A DNA stretch of 64,000 nt from JAAXXJ01 sp964412455 (GTDB lineage: Bacteria > Nitrospirota > UBA9217): positions 33,338-97,337 of the forward strand of contig CAYPOT010000006.1 in NCBI GenBank assembly GCA_964412455.1, read 5' to 3'. Shown here in pieces: positions 1 to 8,852 of the stretch (within the stretch, counting starts at the first letter, position 1; each line of letters opens with the position of its first letter). The translations under genes and the position numbers were made by a program. The notes below the pieces were generated by a model, which was not told where the DNA came from, did not search any database, and was given only the letters and a program-made list of their open reading frames with translations.

Positions 1-208
1 ATCCCAGATCATCTAACGCGCTGGCCATCTCTGTCATCATTTTGATGCGATTTTTTCGCTTCACATCGTCCGTAATAACAAGAAGGTCTACGTCGCTGTG
101 CCGATCGGCGGTCCCGCGCGCATAGGACCCGAACAAAATAATTTGGTCGGGATGGAACTGGTCCGCCAAACGCCTGGCTGCTTTCTGTATTATTTGCTCG
201 CTGATCAT
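1..208 (-). CDS. Nucleotidyltransferase (MNT) domain protein, partial at window edge
   Basis: The minus strand reads from an ATG at 208 off the left edge, giving about 69 residues. It shows the minimal nucleotidyltransferase signature GSYARGTADRHSDVDLLVI, i.e. GS, about ten residues, then DxD. Proteins of this size with this motif are usually MntA-type antitoxins paired with a HEPN toxin, or small KNTase-like enzymes. The partner, if any, would lie outside the window. A second, complete MNT gene lies at 23357-23677 and shares the motif layout, but the two are clearly diverged. The fold is certain from the motif; the antitoxin role is inference. Confidence 0.75.
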   Translation of the reverse strand, partial: MISEQIIQKAARRLADQFHPDQIILFGSYARGTADRHSDVDLLVITDDVKRKNRIKMMTEMASALDDLG

Positions 209-375
209 GGCCGGATAACCCCGCTGTTGCGCAGTTGTGGTGTGATATTAATATATGTACCGTGGAATTGCAACCATTGTCATGCAGCTAATTCTATAGC
301 GATACGACCATTCTATCAAGCTAAAACTGCGGCTTTATGGCCACAAGGAATTCGTCAGATTGCCGTATATCGCTC

Positions 376-404
376 TTGTCCTGCTGTAATGCTTTCGGTA
401 TAAT
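376..404 (+). promoter_or_regulatory. Sigma-70-type promoter for sdhCAB
   Basis: TTGTCC at 376-381 and a perfect TATAAT at 399-404 are separated by 17 bp. The predicted start lies about 20 bp before the sdhC ribosome-binding site (GAGGT near 420). It is the only good promoter-like pair in the gap before sdhC. Confidence 0.5.
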
Positions 405-431
405 GATCATCATTGTTACGAGGTATCCACC

Positions 432-1097
432 ATGCTCCTCCCCACATCCTCAGTCGGCAGAAAACTGGTCATGGCCGCGACGGGCCAGTTGATGGTCCTG
501 TTCGTCATCCTGCACGTCCTCGGGAATGCGACCATCTATTTCGGCTGGCTCAACGCCTATGCCGCGCATCTGCACGCCCTGCCGCCCCTGGTGTGGTCGT
601 TCCGGCTCGGACTCATCATCCTGTTCGCTTTCCATATATTCTACGGCATTGCCTTGACCCTGGAGAACAACGCGGCGAAACCTCAGTCCTACGTGGTCAG
701 GAACGATCTGAGCGCGACCGTTGCCGGAAGGAACATGGTCTGGTCGGGAGCCGTGATCGGCTCCTTCCTTATCTATCATCTGCTCCATTTCACCGTGCAG
801 GTGACGAATCCCGCCCTTGCCGCGGCGCGGCACCTTGACGCACTGGGCCGGCCCGACGTCTTCACGATGGTCGTAAAGAGCTTTCAGAACTTCGGGATCG
901 CTTCCGTCTATCTCCTGTCCATGATCGCGCTGTGGCTGCACCTCTCTCACGGCATCCAGAGCTCCTTCCAGACCTGGGGGCTGAACAGTGACAAGAGCCT
1001 CCCGATCATCAAGGGTGTCGGCGCGCTCGCGGCGGTACTCCTGTTCCTTGCCTATATCGCCGTACCGGTACTGATCGCGACGGGGATAATGCGGTAG
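432..1097 (+). CDS. sdhC: Succinate dehydrogenase/fumarate reductase cytochrome b558 subunit
   Basis: 221-residue integral membrane protein with about five hydrophobic helices and conserved histidines in helices (for example VILHVLGNA, FAFHIFYG, IYHLLHF and LWLHLSHG) suited to ligate two b hemes. Length and pattern match the single-subunit di-heme cytochrome b558 of Bacillus/Wolinella-type complexes rather than the split SdhC/SdhD type. It anchors SdhAB to the membrane and exchanges electrons with quinone. The start has GAGGT ten bases upstream. sdhA follows after 131 bp. The TAG stop is part of the outer arm of an inverted repeat (1094-1150). Confidence 0.92.
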   Translation: MLLPTSSVGRKLVMAATGQLMVLFVILHVLGNATIYFGWLNAYAAHLHALPPLVWSFRLGLIILFAFHIFYGIALTLENNAAKPQSYVVRNDLSATVAGRNMVWSGAVIGSFLIYHLLHFTVQVTNPALAAARHLDALGRPDVFTMVVKSFQNFGIASVYLLSMIALWLHLSHGIQSSFQTWGLNSDKSLPIIKGVGALAAVLLFLAYIAVPVLIATGIMR

Positions 1098-1150
1098 GGG
1101 CGGCCCTATGTGGCCGCCCGCACTGGGCAACCACGCAGGGTTGCCCCTAC
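1094..1150. repeat. Composite inverted repeat between sdhC and sdhA
   Basis: Outer arms GTAGGGGC (1094-1101) and GCCCCTAC (1143-1150) enclose two hairpins: GGGCGGCC/GGCCGCCC (1098-1119) and GGGCAACC/GGTTGCCC (1125-1146). The left outer arm contains the sdhC TAG stop codon. There is no U tract, so it does not look like a simple terminator; it resembles a REP/MITE-like mobile intergenic element. Confidence 0.8.
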
Positions 1151-1228
1151 ATTAAATAATTCTCTGTGCTCTCGCTTAGAAGCGCCTACTTCTGGCTGTG
1201 GCAAGAACGCTTTGAGGTATTCTAAACT

Positions 1229-3142
1229 ATGATCCTCGACGGCAACATACCCTCCGGACCCCTGCATGAAAAATGGGACAAGCGCAAGCAGGAGATGAAG
1301 CTCGTCTCCCCGGCCAACAAGCGCAAATACCGGATCATCGTGGTCGGCACCGGCCTGGCCGGCGCGTCTGCCGCCGCGACCCTCGGCGAGCTGGGTTACA
1401 ATGTGGATGCCTTCTGCTTCCAGGATTCGCCGCGCAGGGGCCACAGCATCGCGGCCCAGGGCGGCATCAATGCCGCCAAGAACTACCCCAACGACGGCGA
1501 CAGCGTCGAGCGCCTCTTCATGGACACCATCAAGGGCGGCGACTTCCGGGCCCGCGAAGCGAACGTGTACCGCCTCGCCTCGGTGAGCGGCGGCATCATC
1601 GACCAGGCCGTCGCCCAGGGCGTTCCCTTTGCCCGGGACTACGCGGGGTATCTCGATAACCGCTCCTTCGGCGGCGCCCAGGTCTCGCGAACCTTCTACG
1701 CCCGCGGCCAGACGGGCCAGCAGCTCCTGCTCGGCGCCTACGGCAGCCTCATGCGCCAGATCAGGGCGGGAAGCGTGCGGCTCCACCCGCGCACAGAGAT
1801 GCTGGACCTGGTGACCGTGAACGGCGAGGCAAAGGGGATCACCGCGCGGGACCTGGTCACCGGCGAGGTCTCGTCCCATGCGGCCAACGCGGTCTGTCTC
1901 GCCTCGGGGGGATACACGAACGTCTTCCATCTTTCCACCAACGCAGCGGGTTCGAACGTCACCGCCGCGTACCGGGCATATAAGAAAGGGGCGCTCTTCG
2001 CGAACCCCTGTTTCACCCAGATCCATCCGACCTGCATCCCGGTCACCGGCGACCATCAGTCCAAACTGACGCTTATGTCAGAGTCGCTCCGCAACGACGG
2101 CCGCGTCTGGGTGCCGAAGGACAAGGGCGGCAATCGCAGTCCGAACGACATTCCTGAATCGGAGCGGGACTATTTCCTCGAACGGAAATACCCGGCCTTC
2201 GGCAACCTCGCGCCCCGCGACATCGCTTCCCGCGCGGCCAAGGAGGTCTGCGACGAGGGCCGCGGCGTCGGGCCGGGCGGCCGCGGCGTCTATCTCGATT
2301 TCGCCAACGCCATCAGTCGCCTCGGCGAAGGTACGATACGCGAGCGGTACGGAAACCTCTTCGAGATGTACGAGCAGATCACCGCGGAGAACGCCTACCA
2401 ACAGCCCATGCGCATCTATCCCGCGCCGCACTACGCCATGGGCGGACTGTGGGTGGACTACAATCTCGAGAGCACTATTCCCGGGCTCTTCGTCCTGGGC
2501 GAGGCGAACTTCTCCGACCACGGCGCGAACCGACTCGGCGCAAGCGCCCTGATGCAGGGACTCGCCGACGGGTACTTCATCATCTCCTATACCATCGCCA
2601 ATTACCTGGCGAAGACCGCTCCGGGGGCCGTGACTGCCGACCATGCCGAGTTCCTGAAGTCGCGGGAGGATGTGGCCTGCCTCACGGGCAAGCTGCTCGC
2701 CATCAACGGGAAAAGGACGGTAAACGATTTTCACCGGGAACTGGGCAAGCTCATGTGGGAGAACGTCGGCATGACCCGCAGCGAAGGATCGCTTAAAAGC
2801 GCGCTCTCGCTGATCCCGCGGCTCCGCGCCGAGTTCTGGGAGAATGTGAAGGTCACCGGGACCGGAACGGAGCTGAATCAGGAGCTCGAAAAGGCCGGCC
2901 GGGTCGCCGACTTCCTCGAGTTCGGCGAGCTTATGGCAGCCGACGCCCTGCACCGGAATGAGTCCTGCGGCGGCCATTTCCGCGTAGAGTATGAGATGCC
3001 CGACGGAGAAGCGAAGCGCGATGACGAGAACTTCTGCTACGTCGCGGCATGGGAATACAAGGGCGCGGACAAGACGCCGGAACTCCACAAGGAGCCGCTT
3101 ACGTTCGAGAACGTGAAGCTCGCAGTACGAAGCTACAAGTAA
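1229..3142 (+). CDS. sdhA: Succinate dehydrogenase/fumarate reductase flavoprotein subunit
   Basis: 637-residue FAD subunit that interconverts succinate and fumarate. Visible are the N-terminal dinucleotide-binding loop VVGTGLAGASAA near residue 34, the covalent-FAD histidine context RRGHSIAAQGGINA, the substrate-loop segment QIHPTCIPV and the C-terminal FAD contact NRLGASALMQGLADGYF. Length and a short N-terminal extension match the non-classical (Wolinella/Bacillus-like) group that pairs with a one-piece b558 subunit. ATG start with GAGGT upstream; sdhB follows after a 107-bp gap filled by an inverted repeat. Direction of the reaction in vivo cannot be read from sequence. Confidence 0.95.
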   Translation: MILDGNIPSGPLHEKWDKRKQEMKLVSPANKRKYRIIVVGTGLAGASAAATLGELGYNVDAFCFQDSPRRGHSIAAQGGINAAKNYPNDGDSVERLFMDTIKGGDFRAREANVYRLASVSGGIIDQAVAQGVPFARDYAGYLDNRSFGGAQVSRTFYARGQTGQQLLLGAYGSLMRQIRAGSVRLHPRTEMLDLVTVNGEAKGITARDLVTGEVSSHAANAVCLASGGYTNVFHLSTNAAGSNVTAAYRAYKKGALFANPCFTQIHPTCIPVTGDHQSKLTLMSESLRNDGRVWVPKDKGGNRSPNDIPESERDYFLERKYPAFGNLAPRDIASRAAKEVCDEGRGVGPGGRGVYLDFANAISRLGEGTIRERYGNLFEMYEQITAENAYQQPMRIYPAPHYAMGGLWVDYNLESTIPGLFVLGEANFSDHGANRLGASALMQGLADGYFIISYTIANYLAKTAPGAVTADHAEFLKSREDVACLTGKLLAINGKRTVNDFHRELGKLMWENVGMTRSEGSLKSALSLIPRLRAEFWENVKVTGTGTELNQELEKAGRVADFLEFGELMAADALHRNESCGGHFRVEYEMPDGEAKRDDENFCYVAAWEYKGADKTPELHKEPLTFENVKLAVRSYK

Positions 3143-3147
3143 ACCAC

Positions 3148-3230
3148 GAAGGTAAGAGGGTAGGAAATTAAGAAGGTAAGCGTAAGACCCTGTACTCTTT
3201 CCATCCTACCTTCTTTCCTTCTTACCTTCA
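3148..3230. repeat. Imperfect inverted repeat between sdhA and sdhB
   Basis: The left arm begins GAAGGTAAGAGGGTAGGAAA (3149-3168) and the right arm (about 3202-3229) carries CTACCTTC...CTTACCTTC, its approximate reverse complement, around a central spacer. It fills nearly the whole gap between two genes that must be co-expressed. Sequence differs from the sdhC-sdhA repeat. Confidence 0.7.
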
Positions 3231-3249
3231 GAGCTTCATCGAGGTATTT

Positions 3250-3990
3250 ATGAATCTAACTCTCTACGTCTGGCGTCAGAAGGGCCCGAAGGAAGCCGGC
3301 CGGCTCGTCCGGTACGAAGCAAAGGACGTCACGCCGGACATGTCGTTCCTGGAGATGCTCGACACGGTGAACGAGGACCTGGTCAAAAAGGGCGACGACC
3401 CCATCGCCTTCGACCATGACTGCCGCGAGGGCATCTGCGGCATGTGCGCCCAGGTCATCAACGGCATCCCCCAGGGGCCGCAGAAAAAGACCACCATCTG
3501 CCAGCTGCACATGCGCCACTTCAAGAACGGCGACACGATCTACGTCGAACCGCTGCGCGCCCGGGCTTTCCCCGTGATCAGGGACCTGGTCGTGGACCGG
3601 GGCTCCCTGGACAGGATCATCCAGTCCGGAGGCTACATCTCGGCCCACACCGGCGGCGTGCCCGACGGCAACGCCATCCTCATCCCCAAGGACGACGCCG
3701 ACCGGGCGATGGACGCCGCCGAATGCATCGGCTGCGGCGCCTGCGTTGCGGCCTGCCCCAACGGCTCGGCCATGCTTTTCACCGCCGCCAAGGTGACCCA
3801 GCTCGCCACGCTCCCCCAGGGCAGGACCGAGGCGGCCCGCCGCGTCTGCGTCATGACCGAGGAGATGCTTTCGCTGGGTTTCGGCAACTGCGGCAACCAC
3901 TACGAATGCCAGGCCGCCTGCCCCAAGGGCATCAAGGTCCAGTTCATCGCGAAGCTGAACCGCGAGTTCATCAAGGCGCAACTCAAATAG
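3250..3990 (+). CDS. sdhB: Succinate dehydrogenase/fumarate reductase iron-sulfur subunit
   Basis: 246 residues carrying three cluster motifs in the usual order: CREGICGMC with a downstream Cys (2Fe-2S, about residues 58-80), CIGCGACVAACP (4Fe-4S, about 159-170) and CGNHYECQAACPKGI (3Fe-4S, about 215-229). It passes electrons between the flavin of SdhA and the hemes of SdhC. Last gene of the sdhCAB operon. The start is preceded by CGAGGTATTT, the same leader style as sdhC and sdhA. Confidence 0.95.
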   Translation: MNLTLYVWRQKGPKEAGRLVRYEAKDVTPDMSFLEMLDTVNEDLVKKGDDPIAFDHDCREGICGMCAQVINGIPQGPQKKTTICQLHMRHFKNGDTIYVEPLRARAFPVIRDLVVDRGSLDRIIQSGGYISAHTGGVPDGNAILIPKDDADRAMDAAECIGCGACVAACPNGSAMLFTAAKVTQLATLPQGRTEAARRVCVMTEEMLSLGFGNCGNHYECQAACPKGIKVQFIAKLNREFIKAQLK

Positions 3991-4133
3991 CATCGGATGA
4001 CGCCGGTCCTCCCGGCAGGCTCAAACCGGAGTTTGACATTGCAAATTCACCGGGGCTGTGCTATTTATATAGTTAATTGGTCCATTAATAGTTTCTATAG
4101 CCTGAAACAATTCCCACCTACAAGGAGGCCTCA

Positions 4134-5324
4134 ATGAAGCGTCTGTCATGGCTAATCGCTGTCCTGTTCGTGTTCACCCTGTCCGCCGTCCCGGTGCTCG
4201 CCGCGGACGATTTTGAACTTGTCATTCCCCTGCCGCTCACCGGCAAGCAGGCAAAGTTCGGAGAGATCATGAAACGGTCTTACGAGATCGCAGCCGAGGA
4301 GATCAACGCCACGGGCGGCGTCAAGGGCAAGAAGATCGTCCTTTCCTTCGAGGACTCCAGCGGCAAGCCGGAAACGGCCCGTGCCATCGTGGAAAAGCTC
4401 ATTGACGTGAAAAAGCAGCCCGTTATCGTGGGCGAGTACACCTCGTCGTGCGCGAAGGCTGTGGCCGCCGTGGCCGAGGAACGCAAGACGCCCTACCTGG
4501 TCGTGGCCAGCGCCGACGACGCCATCACCAGACAGAACTATAAATATGTCTTCCGGCAGAACCAGGTGAATGACCATTACGCTGACGCATTCACGTCGTT
4601 CCTGAAGGAAGTGGTGAAACCCAAGACCATCGTCATTCTCTACGAGAGCTCGGCATTCGGCACCTCGGGTTCAGAGGCCATGGAACGCGACGCCAAGAAG
4701 ATCGGCGCAGAGGTCGTGCTGAACGAGAAATTCGAGACCGGTGCCATCGATTTCAAGCCGCTCCTTTCCAAGGTCAAGGCCGCGCAACCCGATGTGATCT
4801 ACACCGTAGCCTACGCGAATGAGGCCCAACTTATCATGAAACAGATCAAGGAGCTCCGGCTCGACGCGAAGCTCTTCTCGGGCGGCGCAGCGGGATTCGC
4901 CATCCCCGAGTTCATCAAGGGCGCCCAGGATGCCGCGGAGTATGTGGTCAGCGCGACCCTCTGGACCCCGCAGCTCAAGTACCCCGGCAACAAGGAGTTC
5001 GCTGAAAAGTACAAAGCCAAGTACAATGACTATCCGTCCTACCACGGCGCGTCAGCCTATGCAGCCATGTACGTAACGGCGGACGCCCTGAAGCGGGCCA
5101 AGAACTGGACGCAGGACGGCATCCGCGACGCGCTCAGGGCTACGGACCTCGAGACGGCCTTCGGCCCGGTGAAGTTCGAGGACAAGGACGGCTATCAGAA
5201 CCAGAACTTCGCCGAGACACTGGCCATCCAGGTGCAGAATGGCGAGTTCGAAACGATCTGGCCCAAGAACCACGCCAGCAAGCCCTACGTCTATCCGGTC
5301 CCGTCGTGGAAGGAACGGAGATAA
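4134..5324 (+). CDS. Branched-chain amino acid/amide-type ABC transporter substrate-binding protein
   Basis: 396-residue periplasmic binding protein (type I fold, LivJ/Peripla_BP_6 family). An N-terminal signal peptide, MKRLSWLIAVLFVFTLS..., ends near the AxA site VLAADD. The mature part starts with FELVIPLPLTGKQAKFGE, typical of the ligand-cleft entrance. AAGGAGG lies directly upstream of the ATG. It heads a complete binding protein-permease-permease-ATPase-ATPase operon, so it supplies the ligand to LivHMGF. The ligand could be leucine-type amino acids, urea or short amides; it cannot be settled by eye. Confidence 0.88.
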   Translation: MKRLSWLIAVLFVFTLSAVPVLAADDFELVIPLPLTGKQAKFGEIMKRSYEIAAEEINATGGVKGKKIVLSFEDSSGKPETARAIVEKLIDVKKQPVIVGEYTSSCAKAVAAVAEERKTPYLVVASADDAITRQNYKYVFRQNQVNDHYADAFTSFLKEVVKPKTIVILYESSAFGTSGSEAMERDAKKIGAEVVLNEKFETGAIDFKPLLSKVKAAQPDVIYTVAYANEAQLIMKQIKELRLDAKLFSGGAAGFAIPEFIKGAQDAAEYVVSATLWTPQLKYPGNKEFAEKYKAKYNDYPSYHGASAYAAMYVTADALKRAKNWTQDGIRDALRATDLETAFGPVKFEDKDGYQNQNFAETLAIQVQNGEFETIWPKNHASKPYVYPVPSWKERR

Positions 5325-5327
5325 CCT

Positions 5328-5420
5328 CAGTGCGGAGTGGCGAGTGCGGAATGCGGAATAACGACAAATACGCTGAAACGATTTTCACTCCGCACTCCGC
5401 ACTCCGAATTCCGCACTGCC
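5328..5420. repeat. Inverted repeat between the binding-protein gene and livH
   Basis: Left arm 5328-5360 and right arm 5386-5420 are made of TGCGGA/GTGCGGAGT modules and their complement ACTCCGCACTCCGCAC. The arms pair over more than 25 bases with few mismatches. It occupies almost all of the 109-bp gap, starting four bases after the stop codon. Confidence 0.8.
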
Positions 5421-5433
5421 TTAGGGGAAGTTC

Positions 5434-6363
5434 ATGACCGCTGTTCAGACCGAAGTCCTGCTCCAGACCCTCATCTCCGGTGTACTGCTCGGCGGGCTCT
5501 ATGCCCTGATCGCCCTCGGCATGACCATCATCATGGGCGTCATGAAGATCATCAATCTCGCCCACGGCGAGCTGATGATGGTGGGCATGTATATCGCCTT
5601 CGTCCTCTTTTCCTGGCTCCATATCGATCCCTATCTCTCCGTCTTCATCGCGGCGCCGGCCCTCTTCCTGCTCGGGGTCGGTCTCCAGAAGTTCCTCATC
5701 AATCCCGTAATGAAGGTGGACGCCATCCTTCCCGAGAACCAGGTGATCCTTACCGTGGGCATCGGCATGGTGCTGGCGAACGTGGCAACCATCATCTTTC
5801 AGTCCGATTATCGACAGACGCCCGTCTCGTACGCGACCAAGGCGTGGTACCTCACCGACCTCTGGAAGGCGGCCCCCTTCGAGCTCTCTCTCTCCTTTCC
5901 CTGGTCCGTTTCGTTCACCTTCGCCGTTCTCATCACGGCTTGCCTCTGGTTCTTCCTTGCCAAAACGGACATGGGCAAGTCGATCCGGGCCACGGCCCAG
6001 GACCTTGACGCGGCCCTCCTGATGGGCGTCAACGTCGAACGGATGCGGGTGATAACCTTCGGCCTCGGCTCGGCGCTTGTCGGCGCTGCGGGGTGCCTGT
6101 TCATTCCCATATACTATATCTATCCCGATATCGGCGGCCAGTTCACGCTCATCTCGTTCGTCATCACGATCCTGGGCGGCCTCGGTTCCACGGTCGGCGC
6201 CATCATCGGCGGGCTGATCCTGGGACTGTTCGAGTCGCTCACCGCGACGTACATCGGCATGGGGTGGGCTCCGGTCGGCCGGTTCATGATCTTCGTCGCC
6301 GTGCTCATCTTCATCCCGGGCGGCGTGGCGTCGCTCCTCAGGAGCAGGAAGTTCGGGAAATGA
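5434..6363 (+). CDS. livH: Branched-chain amino acid ABC transporter permease LivH
   Basis: 309-residue polytopic inner-membrane protein. The early segment GVLLGGLYALIALGMTIIMG followed by MKIINLAHGELMM is the LivH family signature. About eight membrane helices. The late TILGGLGSTVGAIIGG loop matches the region that contacts the ATPases. It forms the channel with LivM. The start has AGGGGAAG upstream. A repeat-filled gap precedes it and another follows. Confidence 0.93.
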   Translation: MTAVQTEVLLQTLISGVLLGGLYALIALGMTIIMGVMKIINLAHGELMMVGMYIAFVLFSWLHIDPYLSVFIAAPALFLLGVGLQKFLINPVMKVDAILPENQVILTVGIGMVLANVATIIFQSDYRQTPVSYATKAWYLTDLWKAAPFELSLSFPWSVSFTFAVLITACLWFFLAKTDMGKSIRATAQDLDAALLMGVNVERMRVITFGLGSALVGAAGCLFIPIYYIYPDIGGQFTLISFVITILGGLGSTVGAIIGGLILGLFESLTATYIGMGWAPVGRFMIFVAVLIFIPGGVASLLRSRKFGK

Positions 6364-6379
6364 AAACGACAAGGTCTCT

Positions 6380-6474
6380 AACGCTGATAAACGCTGAGAC
6401 ACCCTATGATAAAACAATGAAACCAGATTCTCTTTCATACGTATTTTCATATATACTCAGCGTCATTCTGCGTT
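6380..6474. repeat. Inverted repeat between livH and livM
   Basis: Left arm AACGCTGATAAACGCTGAG (6380-6398) and right arm CTCAGCGTCATTCTGCGTT (6456-6474) pair at about 15 of 19 positions around an AT-rich spacer. The right arm ends 13 bases before the best livM start codon, so the livM ribosome-binding region lies next to the element and no clear Shine-Dalgarno sequence is visible. Confidence 0.75.
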
Positions 6475-6487
6475 GAATGTCTTTCCT

Positions 6488-7429
6488 ATGAAAAAATACA
6501 TAACCTACATAGTCCTCGGCCTTCTCGCCCTCCTGCCGCTCCTGGGCCTGAACAGCTACCTGATGCATATCCTCATTCTTGTCATCATGTGGTCCGTTAT
6601 CGGCATGGCGTGGAACCTCCTCTCCGGCTATTGCGGCCAGGTCTCCTTCGGTCACGCCGCGTTCTTCGGCGTCGGCGCCTATACCGCGGGCATGCTCTAC
6701 AGCAAGCTCGGCATCTCGGGCTGGTGGGGCTTTCCGGCAAGCGTGTTCGTGGTGGCCTTCTTCGCACTGGTCATCGGCTACATCTGCCTGCGGCTTCGGG
6801 GTCCGTACTTCGCACTGGCGACGCTGTCCGTGGGCGTCATCATGCGCATTGTAGCCGAAAATCTCGTGGGCGTGACCGGCGGCGACCTGGGCATCATGAT
6901 CCGAGAACGCACCTGGATCGACAAGACCTGGTACTTCTACATCATTCTCGGCGTGGCTGCGGCGACCTACTACCTGGTCCGGAAGATCATCGAATCAAAG
7001 CTCGGCTATTATTTCGTCGCCATCCGCGAAGACCAGGACGCGGCAGAGTCCCTCGGCATCAACACCACGAAATACAAGACCATCGCGCTGATCCTGAGCG
7101 CCGTGCTCACCGGTTTTGCCGGCGTCTTCTACACCAACTACATGGGGTACATCGACCCCAAGGTCGTCTTCGCGCTCCATGATATCTCGATCATCACCAT
7201 CATGGTCGTCATGGTCGGCGGCGTGGCGACCTACTGGGGCCCGGTCGTGGGCGCCATCATCATGGTGCTGCTCGCCGAGGTCATCCGGTCCATCCCCAAG
7301 CTCGGCACCGCCCACCACACACTTTTCGGGGTCCTGCTGATCGTCATCATCATCTTTCTGCCCAACGGCATCGTCGGTGACTTTCCGAAGCTGAAGCGCC
7401 TCTTCGGCGTGAGGAGGCCCGCTCCATGA
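6488..7429 (+). CDS. livM: Branched-chain amino acid ABC transporter permease LivM
   Basis: 313-residue membrane permease with about nine hydrophobic segments. Family markers are the segment GQVSFGHAAFFGVGAYTAG near residue 50 and the conserved stretch RGPYFALATLSVG. The ATG at 6488 gives the basic-hydrophobic start MKKYITYIVLG; a TTG at 6473 would add five residues. Neither has a good ribosome-binding site because a repeat ends just upstream. Its end overlaps livG by four bases, indicating translational coupling. Confidence 0.92.
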   Translation: MKKYITYIVLGLLALLPLLGLNSYLMHILILVIMWSVIGMAWNLLSGYCGQVSFGHAAFFGVGAYTAGMLYSKLGISGWWGFPASVFVVAFFALVIGYICLRLRGPYFALATLSVGVIMRIVAENLVGVTGGDLGIMIRERTWIDKTWYFYIILGVAAATYYLVRKIIESKLGYYFVAIREDQDAAESLGINTTKYKTIALILSAVLTGFAGVFYTNYMGYIDPKVVFALHDISIITIMVVMVGGVATYWGPVVGAIIMVLLAEVIRSIPKLGTAHHTLFGVLLIVIIIFLPNGIVGDFPKLKRLFGVRRPAP

Positions 7430-8148
7430 GCCTGCTCGAGGTCAACAAGGTCTCCCGCTTCTTCGGCGGCATTACCGCCGTGAAGGACGTCACGTTCGAC
7501 ATCGCCAAGGGCGAGATCCTCGGTCTCATCGGTCCGAACGGCGCCGGCAAGACGACCCTGTTCAACGTCGTGAACGGCTTTTACCATCCCTCGCGCGGCG
7601 ACGTCTTTTTCAAGGGCGAAAAGATATCGGGCCTCGAACCCCACCAGATCTGCCAGCGCGGGCTCGCGCGGACGTTCCAGGTCGTGAAACCGCTCCAGCG
7701 CATGAGCGTGCTGGACAACGTCGTCGCCTCGGCATTTCTCCGCGCAAAGGACCGCAAAGAGGCCGACGCGATCGCCGCCGATATCCTCAAGTTCACCGCC
7801 CTCTACGACGACCGGAACGTGATCTCCAAGGGCCTTCCGCTGGGCAAGCGTAAGCGGCTCGAGATCGCGCGGGCGCTGGCAACGCAGCCCGAACTGCTGC
7901 TCCTGGACGAGTCCTTCGCCGGGCTCAACCCTTCGGAGCTCGATGAGTCCATTCAGATCATCGGGAAGATCAAGGAAAAAGGCATCACGATCATGATCAT
8001 CGAGCACCACATGAAGGTGATCATGTCAATCTCGGACCGCATTGTGGTCCTGAATTACGGCGAGAAGATCGCCGAAGGCTCGCCGCTGGAGATCGGCAAG
8101 AACCCGCTGGTCGTCGAAGCATACCTGGGAGAAGCGCAGAGTGCTTGA
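7426..8148 (+). CDS. livG: Branched-chain amino acid ABC transporter ATP-binding protein LivG
   Basis: 240-residue ATPase. Walker A is GPNGAGKTT near residue 36, followed by the LivG-type insertion ICQRGLARTFQVVKPL. The signature loop is degenerate: KGLPLGKRKRLEIARAL takes the place of the usual LSGGQ-containing segment. Walker B is LLLLDESFAGLNP (E present) and the H-loop is IIEHHMKVIM. Overlaps livM by four bases and livF by eight. The degenerate LSGGQ motif means hydrolysis at one composite site may be weak, as in other asymmetric ABC pairs; that is inference. Confidence 0.92.
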   Translation: MSLLEVNKVSRFFGGITAVKDVTFDIAKGEILGLIGPNGAGKTTLFNVVNGFYHPSRGDVFFKGEKISGLEPHQICQRGLARTFQVVKPLQRMSVLDNVVASAFLRAKDRKEADAIAADILKFTALYDDRNVISKGLPLGKRKRLEIARALATQPELLLLDESFAGLNPSELDESIQIIGKIKEKGITIMIIEHHMKVIMSISDRIVVLNYGEKIAEGSPLEIGKNPLVVEAYLGEAQSA

Positions 8149-8845
8149 GATACGCAACATAGACGTCTACTACGGCGACGTCCAGGTGATCTGGGACATT
8201 TCCTTCGAGGTGAAGCAGGGGGAAGTGGTCGCTCTGATCGGCGCCAACGGGGCGGGGAAGTCTACGACGCTCAAGACCGTCTCAGGCCTCCTGAAGCCCA
8301 GAAAGGGAGAGATCCTGTTCCAGGGAACCTCGCTCCATACGGTCGAGGCGTACCACCGTATCGACCTGGGCATGGCTTTCTGCCCGGAGGCGCGCAGGTT
8401 GTTCGTGGAAATGACCGTCGAGGAGAACCTCGACATGGGATCGCTCCGGGGCGACGCGAAGCGAAAACGCGAGCAGACGAAGGAAATGGTGTTCGGCCTC
8501 TTCCCGCGTCTCAAGGAGCGAAGGAAGCAGCTGGCGGGAACGCTCTCGGGAGGCGAACAACAGATGGTGGCCATCGGCCGGGGCTTGATGTCGCTCCCGA
8601 AGCTGTTGATGTTCGATGAACCGTCCCTGGGCCTGGCGCCCATCCTCGTCCGGGAGATCTTCGATGTTATCCGGAAGATCCAGAAGGAAGGGACAACGGT
8701 CCTGATCGTCGAACAGAATGTGAAGCAAACGCTCGCCATTGCCGACCGGGCCTATGTGCTCGAGACCGGCAAGGTGGTCATGCAGGGAACGGGCAAGAAC
8801 CTTTTGAACGACCCGCATGTCAAGGCGGCATATCTGGGACTGTAA
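8141..8845 (+). CDS. livF: Branched-chain amino acid ABC transporter ATP-binding protein LivF
   Basis: 234-residue ATPase with Walker A GANGAGKST, signature TLSGGEQQMVAIGRGLM, Walker B LLMFDEPSLGLAP and H-loop IVEQNVKQTL, all canonical. GTG start overlapping the livG end by eight bases. It pairs with LivG to power the importer. Last of the five transporter genes; an inverted repeat follows before the CBS-ACT gene. Confidence 0.93.
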   Translation: MLEIRNIDVYYGDVQVIWDISFEVKQGEVVALIGANGAGKSTTLKTVSGLLKPRKGEILFQGTSLHTVEAYHRIDLGMAFCPEARRLFVEMTVEENLDMGSLRGDAKRKREQTKEMVFGLFPRLKERRKQLAGTLSGGEQQMVAIGRGLMSLPKLLMFDEPSLGLAPILVREIFDVIRKIQKEGTTVLIVEQNVKQTLAIADRAYVLETGKVVMQGTGKNLLNDPHVKAAYLGL

Positions 8846-8852
8846 AGAAAAG

